In this document: one piece after another, positions 43,996-52,218 of the stretch
Numbering within the stretch: position 1 is the first letter of the stretch
How the letters are laid out: each line of letters begins with the position of its first letter
Assembly: GCA_945882915.1 (NCBI GenBank)
Contig: CAMCWV010000002.1
Span: 107,821-160,361 of the forward strand
Length of the DNA: 52,541 nucleotides
From: Waddlia chondrophila WSU 86-1044
GTDB lineage: Bacteria; Chlamydiota; Chlamydiia; Chlamydiales; CAMCWV01
Direction: 5' to 3'
Program-made: the position numbers and the translations under genes
Notes under the pieces: generated by a model
What the model was told of the DNA's origin: nothing
Database searches by the model: none
What the model saw: only the letters and a program-made list of their open reading frames with translations

Positions 43996-45066
43996 ATGGC
44001 TGAAAAAACCGAAAAGGCGTCACCCAAGAAACTCCGCGACGCTCGGGCTAAAGGGCAAGTCGCCAAGTCGCAAGACTTCCCTTCCGCCTTTACCTTTATT
44101 ACAGCCCTATCCTTCACCCTTATTTTTTCCGAATCCATCTACAACCAATTTTCTAACTATATCCTCGGGATCTTTAAGCTGATCCCCATGTTGCAAGGAC
44201 CTGGCGCTACCGGGATCACCCTCCCAAGCCAAATAGGGTCCATTTTTATAGAGTCAATGTATGTGATGATGAATACAAGCGTCCCTATCGCAGGGATCAC
44301 AGCTTTTATTGGATGTGCAATTACCTTTTTAATCGTAGGACCTGTATTCACAGTAGAAGTCTTTAAATTCGATATCAAAAAATTTAACCCGATTACCAAT
44401 CTGGGTCAAAAATTTAAAATGAAAACGCTAGTGGAACTGCTCAAGTCCATCGCGAAGATCAGTATTGCAGCGATCCTTATTTACACAGCGATATGGGGAA
44501 GCTTAGATGAAATTGTGGCAACTGCAGCCATCCCGCTTTACAACACCGTGCTGGTCTATAATGCCTTTCTTATGAAAGTAATGATCCGCGTAGGAATTTT
44601 TTTTATATTTGTAGCAGTTTTCGATTTAGTTTATCAGCAGTCTGTCTTCGCTAAAGAAATGAAGATGGAAAAACACGAGGTCAAGCAAGAATATAAAGAA
44701 TCAGAAGGGAACCCTGAAATCAAAGGGAAGCGAAAGCAAATTGCTCAGGAGATCGCCTATTCAGAAGGCCCTTCTGCCGTGAAGCGCTCTCAGGTGGTAG
44801 TCACTAACCCCGAGCACCTTGCTATTGCACTTGCATACGACCCGAAGAAAGTTAAGGCTCCATATGTGGTCTTTAAAGGAGCTGAAGGGCTAGCTCAAAG
44901 GATGATTGCAGAAGCCGAGAAGTACGGAATACCCGTAATGCGAAATATTCCTTTAGCTCGCAGGTTGTATGAAACGACAGAAATTAATAAGTTCATTCCA
45001 GAAGATACTTATGAGGCCGTAGCAGAACTGCTTAGATACGTAGCGTCTCTTAAAGATGAAGAATGA
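43996..45066 (+). CDS. sctU: Type III secretion export-gate switch protein SctU
   Basis: SctU (YscU/FlhB family) sits in the inner membrane and controls substrate switching. The 356-aa protein begins EKTEKASPKKLRDARAKGQV, has four membrane segments (to about residue 210), and a cytoplasmic domain with EYKESEGNPEIKGKRKQIAQ. The autocleavage motif NPTH appears here as TNPEHLAIAL; Asn-Pro and His are kept, Thr is Glu. SD GAGGA. It is followed after 18 bases by sctV. Corresponds to CT091. Confidence 0.95.
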   Translation: MAEKTEKASPKKLRDARAKGQVAKSQDFPSAFTFITALSFTLIFSESIYNQFSNYILGIFKLIPMLQGPGATGITLPSQIGSIFIESMYVMMNTSVPIAGITAFIGCAITFLIVGPVFTVEVFKFDIKKFNPITNLGQKFKMKTLVELLKSIAKISIAAILIYTAIWGSLDEIVATAAIPLYNTVLVYNAFLMKVMIRVGIFFIFVAVFDLVYQQSVFAKEMKMEKHEVKQEYKESEGNPEIKGKRKQIAQEIAYSEGPSAVKRSQVVVTNPEHLAIALAYDPKKVKAPYVVFKGAEGLAQRMIAEAEKYGIPVMRNIPLARRLYETTEINKFIPEDTYEAVAELLRYVASLKDEE

Positions 45067-45084
45067 AATGCTGAGGATTGAAGG

Positions 45085-47217
45085 ATGAAATGGCTCGAAA
45101 ATCTCACTGCAAAGCTAGGCAGTGACAAGACCCTTGCAGCGATCTCCAAGTCCAGCGACCTTGTATTAGCTACATTTATCGTCATGATCGTGGGTCTGGT
45201 GATCATCCCTGTTAATCCCCACGTCATTGACGCACTTATCGGGGTTAACCTTGCCGCTTCCATGTCTCTTCTCATGGTTTCCTTGTACATTCCTAGCGCC
45301 GTCCACCTCTCCATCTTCCCCTCACTTCTCCTTATTACCACCTTGTTTCGACTGGGGATTGAAATTTCCTCAACAAGGCAGATCCTCCTCCACGCCTATG
45401 CTGGGGAGATTATCAACACCTTCGGCAACTTCGTTGTTGCCGGAAACTTCATTGTCGGCGGCGTTATCTTTTTGATCATCACGGTTGTCAACTTTATCGT
45501 TATCGTTAAAGGGGCTGAGCGAGTTGCCGAAGTTGCTGCTAGATTCACCTTGGACGCCATGCCTGGAAAGCAGATGAGTATTGATGCCGACATGAGAGCC
45601 GGCGTACTCGATGCCAACCAAGCACGTCAAAAACGTCTCGCGATTCAAAAAGAAAGTCAGCTTTATGGAGCGATGGACGGGGCTCTTAAGTTCGTAAAAG
45701 GAGATGCTATTGCCAGTATCGTGATTACCCTCATCAATATTATCGGGGGGTTGATCATCGGGATAGCGATGCACGGAATGTCCGCAAAGGTTGCGGCACA
45801 AACATATACCCTACTATCCATTGGGGGAGGTCTTATTTCTCAAATCCCCGCCCTCCTCATCTCCATCACAGCAGGTATCGTTACAACGCGCGTGTCAAGT
45901 GAAGAGAAAGACTCTAACCTTGGTAGAGAGATTTCTAACCAGATCCTAAAACAACCAAAAGCGTTGATGGCAGCTGCGGGCGCTCTTGTTGGAATTGGAC
46001 TGATCCCTGGGATGCCCTACTATGTGTTCTTCTTCCTCGCTTTCGTGCTGCTTTCTGTTGGATATGGCTTTCATACCTCTCAGAAAAAAGCCGCACAAAA
46101 AGCAGCTAAAGCAGGAGGGGCTGGAAGGGTTGAAACAGATGTTGAAGGACATGCCGCAGTTTCTGCCGGCGGCGTTGATGAATATGCGTTGACACTTCCT
46201 GTTATTCTTGAAACGGGGGCATTTCTCTCTGGGCTTATCGAAAAGGAAAAGCAAGAGTTTAGTTTTATTGAAGATATGATCCCCAAAATGAGACAAGCTC
46301 TCTACAATGACTTAGGGGTCAGATTCCCCGGTTGCCACGTCCGGACGCAAGCACCGCAGATGGAAAAAGATGAATACGCCATCCTCCTCAACGAAGTCCC
46401 GGTTGTTCGCGGGCAGATCATCCCAAATCACCTCCTCACAAACGAAAGTGAAGAAAACCTCAAGCGCTATAACCTCCCCTACACGAGCTACCAAAACAGC
46501 TTAGGCCTTCCCTCGCTATGGGTTGAAGATCAATACCGTGAACTTCTAGAAAAAGCCGGTATTAAGTTCTGGAAGCCACTAGAAGTCATCATCCTTCACA
46601 TCTCCTACTTCTTCCGCCACTATGCCAGTGAATTTTTAGGGATTCAGGAAGTGCGTTCGATGTTAGAATTTATCGAGAAGTCATTCCCCGATTTGATCAA
46701 GGAAGTCACCCGTCTTATTCCCCTACAAAAGCTCACAGAGATCTTTAAGAGGTTAGTGCAAGAACAAGTCTCTGTAAAAGACCTACGCACGATTATGGAG
46801 GCGTTAAGTGAGTGGGCGCAGTCAGAAAAAGACACAGTGCTTCTCACGGAATATGTGAGAGCCTCACTCAAGCGTTACATCAGCTACAAACACTCTTTGG
46901 GGCAATCAACCCTTTCTGTTTACCTACTCGACCCGGAAATTGAAGACATAGTCAGGGGGGCAATTAAGCAAACATCAGCCGGCTCCTACCTAGCCCTCGA
47001 CCCCGATTCAGTACAGCTCATCTTGCAAGCCATACGCAATACCGTCGTGCCGACACCGCCTGGAGGACAACCTCCGGTAATGCTTACCGCTATCGACGTG
47101 CGCCGCTTTGCAAGAAAGTTGATTGAGATGGAATTTCCTGAACTCTCTGTTGTGTCTTATCAGGAGATCATCCCGGAAATACGGATCATGCCCCTCGGCC
47201 GCATCCAAATCAGCTAA
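45085..47217 (+). CDS. sctV: Type III secretion export-gate protein SctV
   Basis: SctV (LcrD/FlhA family) forms the nonameric export ring. The 710-aa protein has about eight N-terminal membrane helices (residues 20-320) with the FHIPEP loop equivalent ADMRAGVLDANQARQKRLAI and QLYGAMDGALKFVKGDAIAS, then the large cytoplasmic ring domain. The region 335-370 is the linker (KKAAQKAAKAGG). SD GAAGG. Matches CT090. It is cotranscribed with sctU. Confidence 0.96.
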   Translation: MKWLENLTAKLGSDKTLAAISKSSDLVLATFIVMIVGLVIIPVNPHVIDALIGVNLAASMSLLMVSLYIPSAVHLSIFPSLLLITTLFRLGIEISSTRQILLHAYAGEIINTFGNFVVAGNFIVGGVIFLIITVVNFIVIVKGAERVAEVAARFTLDAMPGKQMSIDADMRAGVLDANQARQKRLAIQKESQLYGAMDGALKFVKGDAIASIVITLINIIGGLIIGIAMHGMSAKVAAQTYTLLSIGGGLISQIPALLISITAGIVTTRVSSEEKDSNLGREISNQILKQPKALMAAAGALVGIGLIPGMPYYVFFFLAFVLLSVGYGFHTSQKKAAQKAAKAGGAGRVETDVEGHAAVSAGGVDEYALTLPVILETGAFLSGLIEKEKQEFSFIEDMIPKMRQALYNDLGVRFPGCHVRTQAPQMEKDEYAILLNEVPVVRGQIIPNHLLTNESEENLKRYNLPYTSYQNSLGLPSLWVEDQYRELLEKAGIKFWKPLEVIILHISYFFRHYASEFLGIQEVRSMLEFIEKSFPDLIKEVTRLIPLQKLTEIFKRLVQEQVSVKDLRTIMEALSEWAQSEKDTVLLTEYVRASLKRYISYKHSLGQSTLSVYLLDPEIEDIVRGAIKQTSAGSYLALDPDSVQLILQAIRNTVVPTPPGGQPPVMLTAIDVRRFARKLIEMEFPELSVVSYQEIIPEIRIMPLGRIQIS

Positions 47218-47264
47218 AAAAGCATTTTACCACAGAGACACAGAGAAAAGACAAGGTTCAATGA

Positions 47265-47460
47265 CCCAAATTCCCACTTTCAGCTACGAGGAGTATATAC
47301 TCCTCGTAGCTGAAAGTGGGAATTTGGGCTAGCGCGAAAGCTCCCGCGGCTGAACGATCGTAAGTGCCTTAGTATTAGAAATACAAAGGGCGCTTGCGAT
47401 CGTTCAGCCCCGGGGCTTTGGCGCCGTCCAAGTTCCCATTTTCAGCTACGAGGAGTATAT
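47265..47460. repeat. Two family A elements joined head to head, one with a nested C hairpin
   Basis: The right half of one A (47265-47296) meets the left end of the next at GGAGTATATACTCC, giving a perfect 64-bp palindrome (47265-47328). The second A (47291-47460) carries a family C hairpin in its apex (CGATCGTAAGTGCC…GGGCGCTTGCGATCG, 47351-47407). Before it, ACCACAGAGACACAGAGAAA (47229) is a dispersed-repeat piece. Confidence 0.92.
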
Positions 47461-47621
47461 GCTCAGCTTAAGACTTAAGTTATTCCCCTTTCCTCCCCTG
47501 TGCCACTGGCCATTGTGGCATAATCTACTTCTCTGCGTTCTCTCACGCCTCTGTGGTAGAAGTCTTTATTCTTTGCGTTGAAAAAAATCTCGGTGTTGAA
47601 AAAAAATCTGGGTTAAGAACA

Positions 47622-47787
47622 TTATAATCGATTAAATCTCAAATGATCGGCTGAGACAACGCGAAAGCCGCGCGATTAAACGATCGTAAGCAGGCCTATA
47701 TTTCTAATATTGACCTGCTTACGATCGTTTAATCCCGCGAGCTTTGGCGCTGCCTGAGTCTGTCATTTGAGATTTAATCGACTATAA
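47622..47787. repeat. Family D palindrome with nested C' hairpin
   Basis: Outer arms TTATAATCGATTAAATCTCA and TGAGATTTAATCGACTATAA enclose GCGAAAGCCGCGCG, then a C' hairpin at 47675-47733 (ATTAAACGATCGTAAGCAGG and complement). It ends 18 bases before the sctW start. Between 47461 and 47621 only CTCTGCGTTCTCTCACGCCT-type repeat debris is visible. Confidence 0.92.
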
Positions 47788-47804
47788 GTTAGCGAGGGCT
47801 GCTA

Positions 47805-48980
47805 ATGTCTGATGTTTCTTCGAGAAACGATTTTAATCCCCTTTCGACAGCTCAGGTTCAGTCCAAAGCCACGAAGGAATCTGAACTGGCGCAGCGCGCC
47901 CAGCAGATCTCTAGCCAAGACACTGTGCAAGAAGAAGAGTCCGAAGCTGTTAACCCTTTTATTCTCCGACAAAAAAAATCTCGAGAAACCCTTGAGACTC
48001 GCCGCGGTAAAGTCAAAGAGCCTGATGCGCCAAAAGGGGTTCTAAAAGCTGTAGATAACTCCAAAGAAAGTGCAGATCAAAAGCAGCGCGATAACTCTGA
48101 GCTAGACTCCAGAGCTCTCATGTCCATGAAGAATCGTCTTAAACAGGGTAGTAGCTCTAAAGACGTGATGGACCTTGTTGAGGAGTTCTACTCAGACCCT
48201 GCCCTTCAAGACGAGGTCCTCGAGTTTTTAGAAGAGACGACCGCCGGCGAGCTTAAAGAGGCTGTCAAAAAAGCGCGCGAAGAGCTTAAAGGAAAGTTCG
48301 GAAAAGAAATTGCCGCAGGACGCAATATTGGCGGAGACTCCCGTGCCTTTGGAAAGGACGGGAAAACCGGCATTGGAACCCCTTCCGAGCTTCGTGGCCT
48401 TTATAAAGATATCACCGGAAAGCCTAGAGAGGGGAATGCTCTTTTTGATGAACTTTCCAAAACCTATCCCTACGACAAGCTAAAAAGCGTGGTCTCCTTC
48501 TTGCTTCACTCTTTGGGCTCTGACATGAAGTCTAAGGGCCCTTCTATTCCTAAAGGAGAGCTCTTCCGCCTTCTTACTGAAACGCGCGTCTTGCAATCTA
48601 TTTTAGGCGTCTACCGCTTTTTCGAATCGCGCATGCATCTTCTACAAGGGCTTTTCGAGAAGTACTCTTCGACCATGCCCAAAACCATCACCTTTGAGCT
48701 TCTCTCAAAGCTATTCATGTCCCTTGTTGCAGAGCGTTACCCCTCATCTATGAAGGTCTTGAAGCTAGCGGGGCAACTCGGCCTTGAAAATGACATCCTT
48801 GGCCAAATTAGTGTTTTCGAACAAATGCGTGATGGCACCAGAGGTGTTGCTCCTAGAATTTACAAATCGATCAAGCATCGCTGGGACCTCCTTGCTGCAA
48901 TCTTAGAAGCCCTAGACCAGCTTGAAGACTCTATTGAAGAGGAAGATGATGAAGAGGGTGGCGGCGGTAGTGAGCAATAA
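47805..48980 (+). CDS. sctW: Type III secretion gatekeeper SctW (CopN/LcrE)
   Basis: This 391-aa protein is the YopN/TyeA-type plug that prevents premature effector export; in Chlamydia it is CopN (CT089). The N-terminal 80 residues are polar and likely disordered (secretion and chaperone binding). The HrpJ-type domain covers about residues 100-330, with MDLVEEFYSDPALQDEVLEF and LRGLYKDITGKPREGNALFD. The C-terminus is acidic (EDSIEEEDDEEGGGGSEQ). Position next to sctV and the chaperone supports the call. Confidence 0.92.
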   Translation: MSDVSSRNDFNPLSTAQVQSKATKESELAQRAQQISSQDTVQEEESEAVNPFILRQKKSRETLETRRGKVKEPDAPKGVLKAVDNSKESADQKQRDNSELDSRALMSMKNRLKQGSSSKDVMDLVEEFYSDPALQDEVLEFLEETTAGELKEAVKKAREELKGKFGKEIAAGRNIGGDSRAFGKDGKTGIGTPSELRGLYKDITGKPREGNALFDELSKTYPYDKLKSVVSFLLHSLGSDMKSKGPSIPKGELFRLLTETRVLQSILGVYRFFESRMHLLQGLFEKYSSTMPKTITFELLSKLFMSLVAERYPSSMKVLKLAGQLGLENDILGQISVFEQMRDGTRGVAPRIYKSIKHRWDLLAAILEALDQLEDSIEEEDDEEGGGGSEQ

Positions 48981-48998
48981 GAAAAAGAAAAAGCTAGA

Positions 48999-49096
48999 TA
49001 TACTTCTCTTAGCTGAAAACAGAAATTTGGGCTAGCGCGAAAGCCCCGGAGCTTTCGCGCTAGCCCAAATTTCTGTTTTCAGCTAAGAGAAGTATA
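48999..49096. repeat. Family A element with mirrored substitutions
   Basis: A 98-bp palindrome with 46-base arms and a 6-base loop. It reads TATACTTCTCTTAGCTGAAA then ACAGAAATTTGGGCTAGCGC. Both departures from the family consensus (CTTCTC for CTCCTC, ACAGAA for ACGGGA) are matched in the other arm. It lies between sctW and its chaperone gene. Confidence 0.96.
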
Positions 49097-49152
49097 TAAT
49101 CGAAAGACAAGGCACAGCAACACCAGAAGCAGAGGAATAGGAGCAAAGGATA

Positions 49153-49614
49153 ATGGAGCCATTAGACATCCTACTCAAAGATCTTGGGGAGCTTCTTAAG
49201 ACAGACCTTAAAGTGGATAACCATCACACCTGCCTCGTGCTTATTGACAAAAAACTTCCCATTCATTTGGAGCTTCATACAAATGGTGAACATCTACTGA
49301 TTGGGTGCTGTTTAATGGAGCTGCCTCCAGGAAAAATACGGGAAAACATCCTTCGGGAAGCGATGAAATCCAACGGCCTGCCCCAGCCGCAAAATGGAAC
49401 ACTTGGCTACAGCACGAAGACCCGACACCTCATCCTCTTTAGCAAACTGAAAATGGAAACACAAACAGGAGAAGGCCTCTACCAATACTTGCTCCCATTT
49501 ATACAAAAAGCATACCTTTGGAAAGAAGCGCTCGAAAGAAACCAAACGCCGCCTCTTGGCCAAGAAGGCCCTTCTCAAAGTAGTGATGGCAAGGGGATGT
49601 TCGGCCTCAAATAA
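49153..49614 (+). CDS. Type III secretion chaperone (Scc1/CesT family)
   Basis: A 153-aa acidic-to-neutral protein with the class I chaperone pattern: N-terminal helix LDILLKDLGELLKT, strands CLVLIDKKLPIHLEL and LLIGCCLMELPPGKIRENIL, then STKTRHLILFSKLKM and a C-terminal helix. It matches CT088 (Scc1/SycE) in position, which binds CopN. The ATG has an AAAGGA SD. The last 20 residues (Gly/Ser-rich) look disordered. Confidence 0.85.
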   Translation: MEPLDILLKDLGELLKTDLKVDNHHTCLVLIDKKLPIHLELHTNGEHLLIGCCLMELPPGKIRENILREAMKSNGLPQPQNGTLGYSTKTRHLILFSKLKMETQTGEGLYQYLLPFIQKAYLWKEALERNQTPPLGQEGPSQSSDGKGMFGLK

Positions 49615-49648
49615 CACTCACAGAATTCAAGATTTACTGGAGAAAACC

Positions 49649-51238
49649 ATGGCCTCTGCTGAAACTGCCCTGCTAAAATCCCCTTCAGGCAAACACTGGA
49701 AACCGATTGGAGCAGAACACCACCACGGAATCAACCTCCCTCTGTTTTCTTTGCGGACCAAAAACAGCTGCGGGATCGGCGAATATTCCGATCTTATCCC
49801 CCTCATCACGTGGTGCAGCAAACTCGGCCTCGATGTCATCCAACTACTCCCACTAAACGACACAGGCAAAGACCCCAGCCCCTACAGCGCTATATCTGCA
49901 TTTGCATTAAACCCTGTACACCTTGGCATCGAAGCGCTTCCTAACATAAGTAAGCACGCCGACCTTCAAAAAGAGCTCCTAGTCTTAAAAGAGCTAAACA
50001 GCGCCCAAAGGGTCGATAGCCAAAAAGTGGGCGATCTTAAACAAGGCATCCTGCGCAAATACATCCAAAAAGAAAAGGGCTCCCTTTTACAAAAAAAAGA
50101 GCTCTTCGCTTTTATTAACAGCAACCCTTGGCTCCTAGGATACGCCTTGTTCCGCTCCATCAAAGAAAAAAACCGTTGGACAAACTGGGAAACCTGGCCA
50201 GAGACACTAAAAAACATCTCCATACCTAGCTACCAAGCCCTTTTATCTGAATTTGCAGACGAAAACTTCGTCCACATGGCTGTGCAGTACTTCTGCTTTA
50301 AACAGATGGAAGAGGCAAAAAAACACGCCACATCAAAAGGGGTCATGCTAAAAGGGGATGTCCCTATTCTCATTGGCAGAGACAGCGCTGATGTTTGGGT
50401 GAACCGCTCCCTCTTCAGGATGGAATACTCGGCAGGTGCGCCTCCAGATATGTACAATCAAGACGGGCAGAGCTGGGGCTTCCCCATCTACAATTGGAAA
50501 GACATGGAAGCGCGCCAATTTCAATGGTGGAAAGAGAGGTTGCAAACAACAAGCCACTGCTACCACCTCTACAGGCTCGACCACATCGTTGGCTTCTTCC
50601 GGATCTGGGCGATTCCTCTGGGCAAAACTGCAAAAGAGGGGAAATTCACTCCCAGTGACGAGTCAATTTGGATTGAGCATGGGCGCAAAATCTTGAAGAT
50701 GATGTTAGAAAACTGCCCTCTACTTCCTATTGGAGAAGATCTTGGGACAGTTCCTCCTGCAGTGAGAGTCTGCTTAAAAGAGCTCGGCATCTGCGGGACA
50801 AAAGTCATGCGTTGGGAACGTCTCTGGACAGGTGATCGGAGCTTTATCAAAAAAGAAAACTACCCAATTGAGAGCATGACGACACTCTCTACCCACGACT
50901 CCGAAACATTGCAGCAGTGGTGGCATGACTATCCAGAAGAGGCTACTGCTTTTGCTAACTTTAAGAAGTGGAGCTATACGCCTAAGCTTTCTATAGCACA
51001 GCGGAAAGAGATACTTACTGACAGCCACCACACGGGAAGCCTTTTCCACATCAACCTTTTACAGGAATATCTAGCGCTCTTCCCTGATATGATCTGGCAA
51101 AAAACAGATGACGAAAGAATCAACATCCCTGGGAAAGTCTTAAAGACAAACTGGACTTACCGTTTCAAGCCCTCGCTAGAGGAGATGATGGCACATGAAG
51201 GGCTTGCCAAAGCCTTCAAAGAAATCAAGGGGAAGTAG
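49649..51238 (+). CDS. malQ: 4-alpha-glucanotransferase (amylomaltase)
   Basis: MalQ (GH77) disproportionates malto-oligosaccharides in glycogen breakdown. I start at the ATG at 49649, which has a GGAGA SD. The 529-aa protein has SLRTKNSCGIGEYSDL, QLLPLNDTGKDPSPYSAISA, the nucleophile Asp in LYRLDHIVGFFRIWA, the acid/base Glu in PIGEDLGTVP and the third Asp in TLSTHDSETLQQWW. It corresponds to CT087 and closes the T3SS block. Confidence 0.96.
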   Translation: MASAETALLKSPSGKHWKPIGAEHHHGINLPLFSLRTKNSCGIGEYSDLIPLITWCSKLGLDVIQLLPLNDTGKDPSPYSAISAFALNPVHLGIEALPNISKHADLQKELLVLKELNSAQRVDSQKVGDLKQGILRKYIQKEKGSLLQKKELFAFINSNPWLLGYALFRSIKEKNRWTNWETWPETLKNISIPSYQALLSEFADENFVHMAVQYFCFKQMEEAKKHATSKGVMLKGDVPILIGRDSADVWVNRSLFRMEYSAGAPPDMYNQDGQSWGFPIYNWKDMEARQFQWWKERLQTTSHCYHLYRLDHIVGFFRIWAIPLGKTAKEGKFTPSDESIWIEHGRKILKMMLENCPLLPIGEDLGTVPPAVRVCLKELGICGTKVMRWERLWTGDRSFIKKENYPIESMTTLSTHDSETLQQWWHDYPEEATAFANFKKWSYTPKLSIAQRKEILTDSHHTGSLFHINLLQEYLALFPDMIWQKTDDERINIPGKVLKTNWTYRFKPSLEEMMAHEGLAKAFKEIKGK

Positions 51239-51258
51239 TTACTGCATTGAGCCGCGCC

Positions 51259-51344
51259 GCGCAAGCGATCATTAAACTTCAAACGAGCCCTTTCAAACGA
51301 GCCCTTTCAAACGAGCCCTTGAGAGGCTCTTTAACCGCTTGCGC
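51259..51344 (+). terminator. Hairpin with triple 14-bp tandem repeat after malQ
   Basis: Outer stem GCGCAAGCG…AAA / TTTAACCGCTTGCGC encloses three exact copies of TTCAAACGAGCCCT (51278-51319) and a GAGCC-CTTGAGA-GGCTC-TTT hairpin. The inner hairpin with its T's is a plausible terminator for malQ. The tandem array may vary between strains. Confidence 0.6.
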
Positions 51345-51361
51345 CCCTACTTAGCGGCAAG

Positions 51362-51889
51362 TTACTTTTGGCAGCATTTTCCAGCGGCGCCTTTAGGGCC
51401 TTTGGGGTGAATGAATTTGCGGGACAATAGGTTGTCTATAGAAATGTCGCCTGGTCCAAAGAATAGAATAACCAAACAAGCAAATAAGAACGAAAACGGT
51501 GGTTGGCTAAAAACAATTGAAGGGTCACTCCCTGCTACTGCCGCTGCTACTGCCGCTGCATGAGCCGTTATATAGGCGACGATCATGACAATAATAAGAG
51601 GCAAAGCCGCTAAACGAGAAAGAAAGCCTAAAATCAAACATAGCCCACAAAATAGCTCAACAAAGCCAACCAAGCCCGCGTTGAAGCTTGCGTAGGGGAT
51701 TCCTATGCTTGTAAAGAATTCTGCCACCTGTTCGAGATGCTGCAATTTGCCAAACCCAGCCATGAGGAAGATAGTCCCCCAGAGAAGTCGAATTAGGAAT
51801 AAGAACGGGCAGCGGAAATAATTTAAAAAGGATGAGTAGTAGCTATAAAGACGCGCAGTCATAGGTGGCGACGATTCGTATGCAGACAT
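51362..51889 (-). CDS. DoxX-family membrane protein
   Basis: A 175-aa integral membrane protein with four hydrophobic segments: LFLIRLLWGTIFLMAGFGKL, the NAGLVGFVELFCGLCLILGF segment, RLAALPLIIVMIVAYITAHA and SFLFACLVILFFGPG. This matches the DoxX/SURF4-like family of unknown or redox-related role. The start at 51889 has a GGAGGT SD; a longer frame upstream lacks one. The C-terminus has GKCCQK, with a Cys pair that could be modified or bind metal. Confidence 0.88.
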   Translation of the reverse strand: MSAYESSPPMTARLYSYYSSFLNYFRCPFLFLIRLLWGTIFLMAGFGKLQHLEQVAEFFTSIGIPYASFNAGLVGFVELFCGLCLILGFLSRLAALPLIIVMIVAYITAHAAAVAAAVAGSDPSIVFSQPPFSFLFACLVILFFGPGDISIDNLLSRKFIHPKGPKGAAGKCCQK

Positions 51890-52049
51890 CAGGACCTCCG
51901 TTAGGTTTTTAGTGATTTTTTTAAAATCCAACTTATAACGACTTCCATCTTTAAAAAAAAGCTCAGACCGGTTCATGTTCAGGCTTACGCTTATAAATCG
52001 CCAGATTATCTTTAGTGGGTATATAATCCGGAGGATGCTTACTCGGCGT

Positions 52050-52178
52050 GAGAGCGTCAGCTCTCGCACCGAAAATAGAAGAGCCTTCAACACAACGGCC
52101 ATAGCTACAACACAACTTAAACGGGTTTGCAAAGGGGCACTGCTCCTTTGCTGGAGTCCAGAGGCGGGAGCCTCTGGC
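52050..52178. repeat. Hairpin group including family H double hairpin
   Basis: GTGAGAGCGTCAGCTCTCGC (about 52050) is followed by GCAAAGGGGCACTGCTCCTTTGC-type hairpin (52126-52150) and CCAGAGGC/GCCTCTGG (52158-52177). The last two match the spacing and stems of the H copies near 11.5 and 25.7 kb. The rest of 51890-52205 shows no gene. Confidence 0.75.
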
Positions 52179-52198
52179 ATTAAGGAGAATGTGAATTA

Positions 52199-52218
52199 CC
52201 TCGCCCTAAAGGACGAGG
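52199..52218 (-). other. Right-end hairpin of IS200/IS605 element
   Basis: CCTCGCCCTAAAGGACGAGG is an imperfect palindrome that contains the tnpB stop codon on the minus strand. Such a hairpin at the 3' end of tnpB is characteristic of IS200/IS605 right ends, and of the 3' part of the tnpB-derived guide RNA. Confidence 0.75.
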
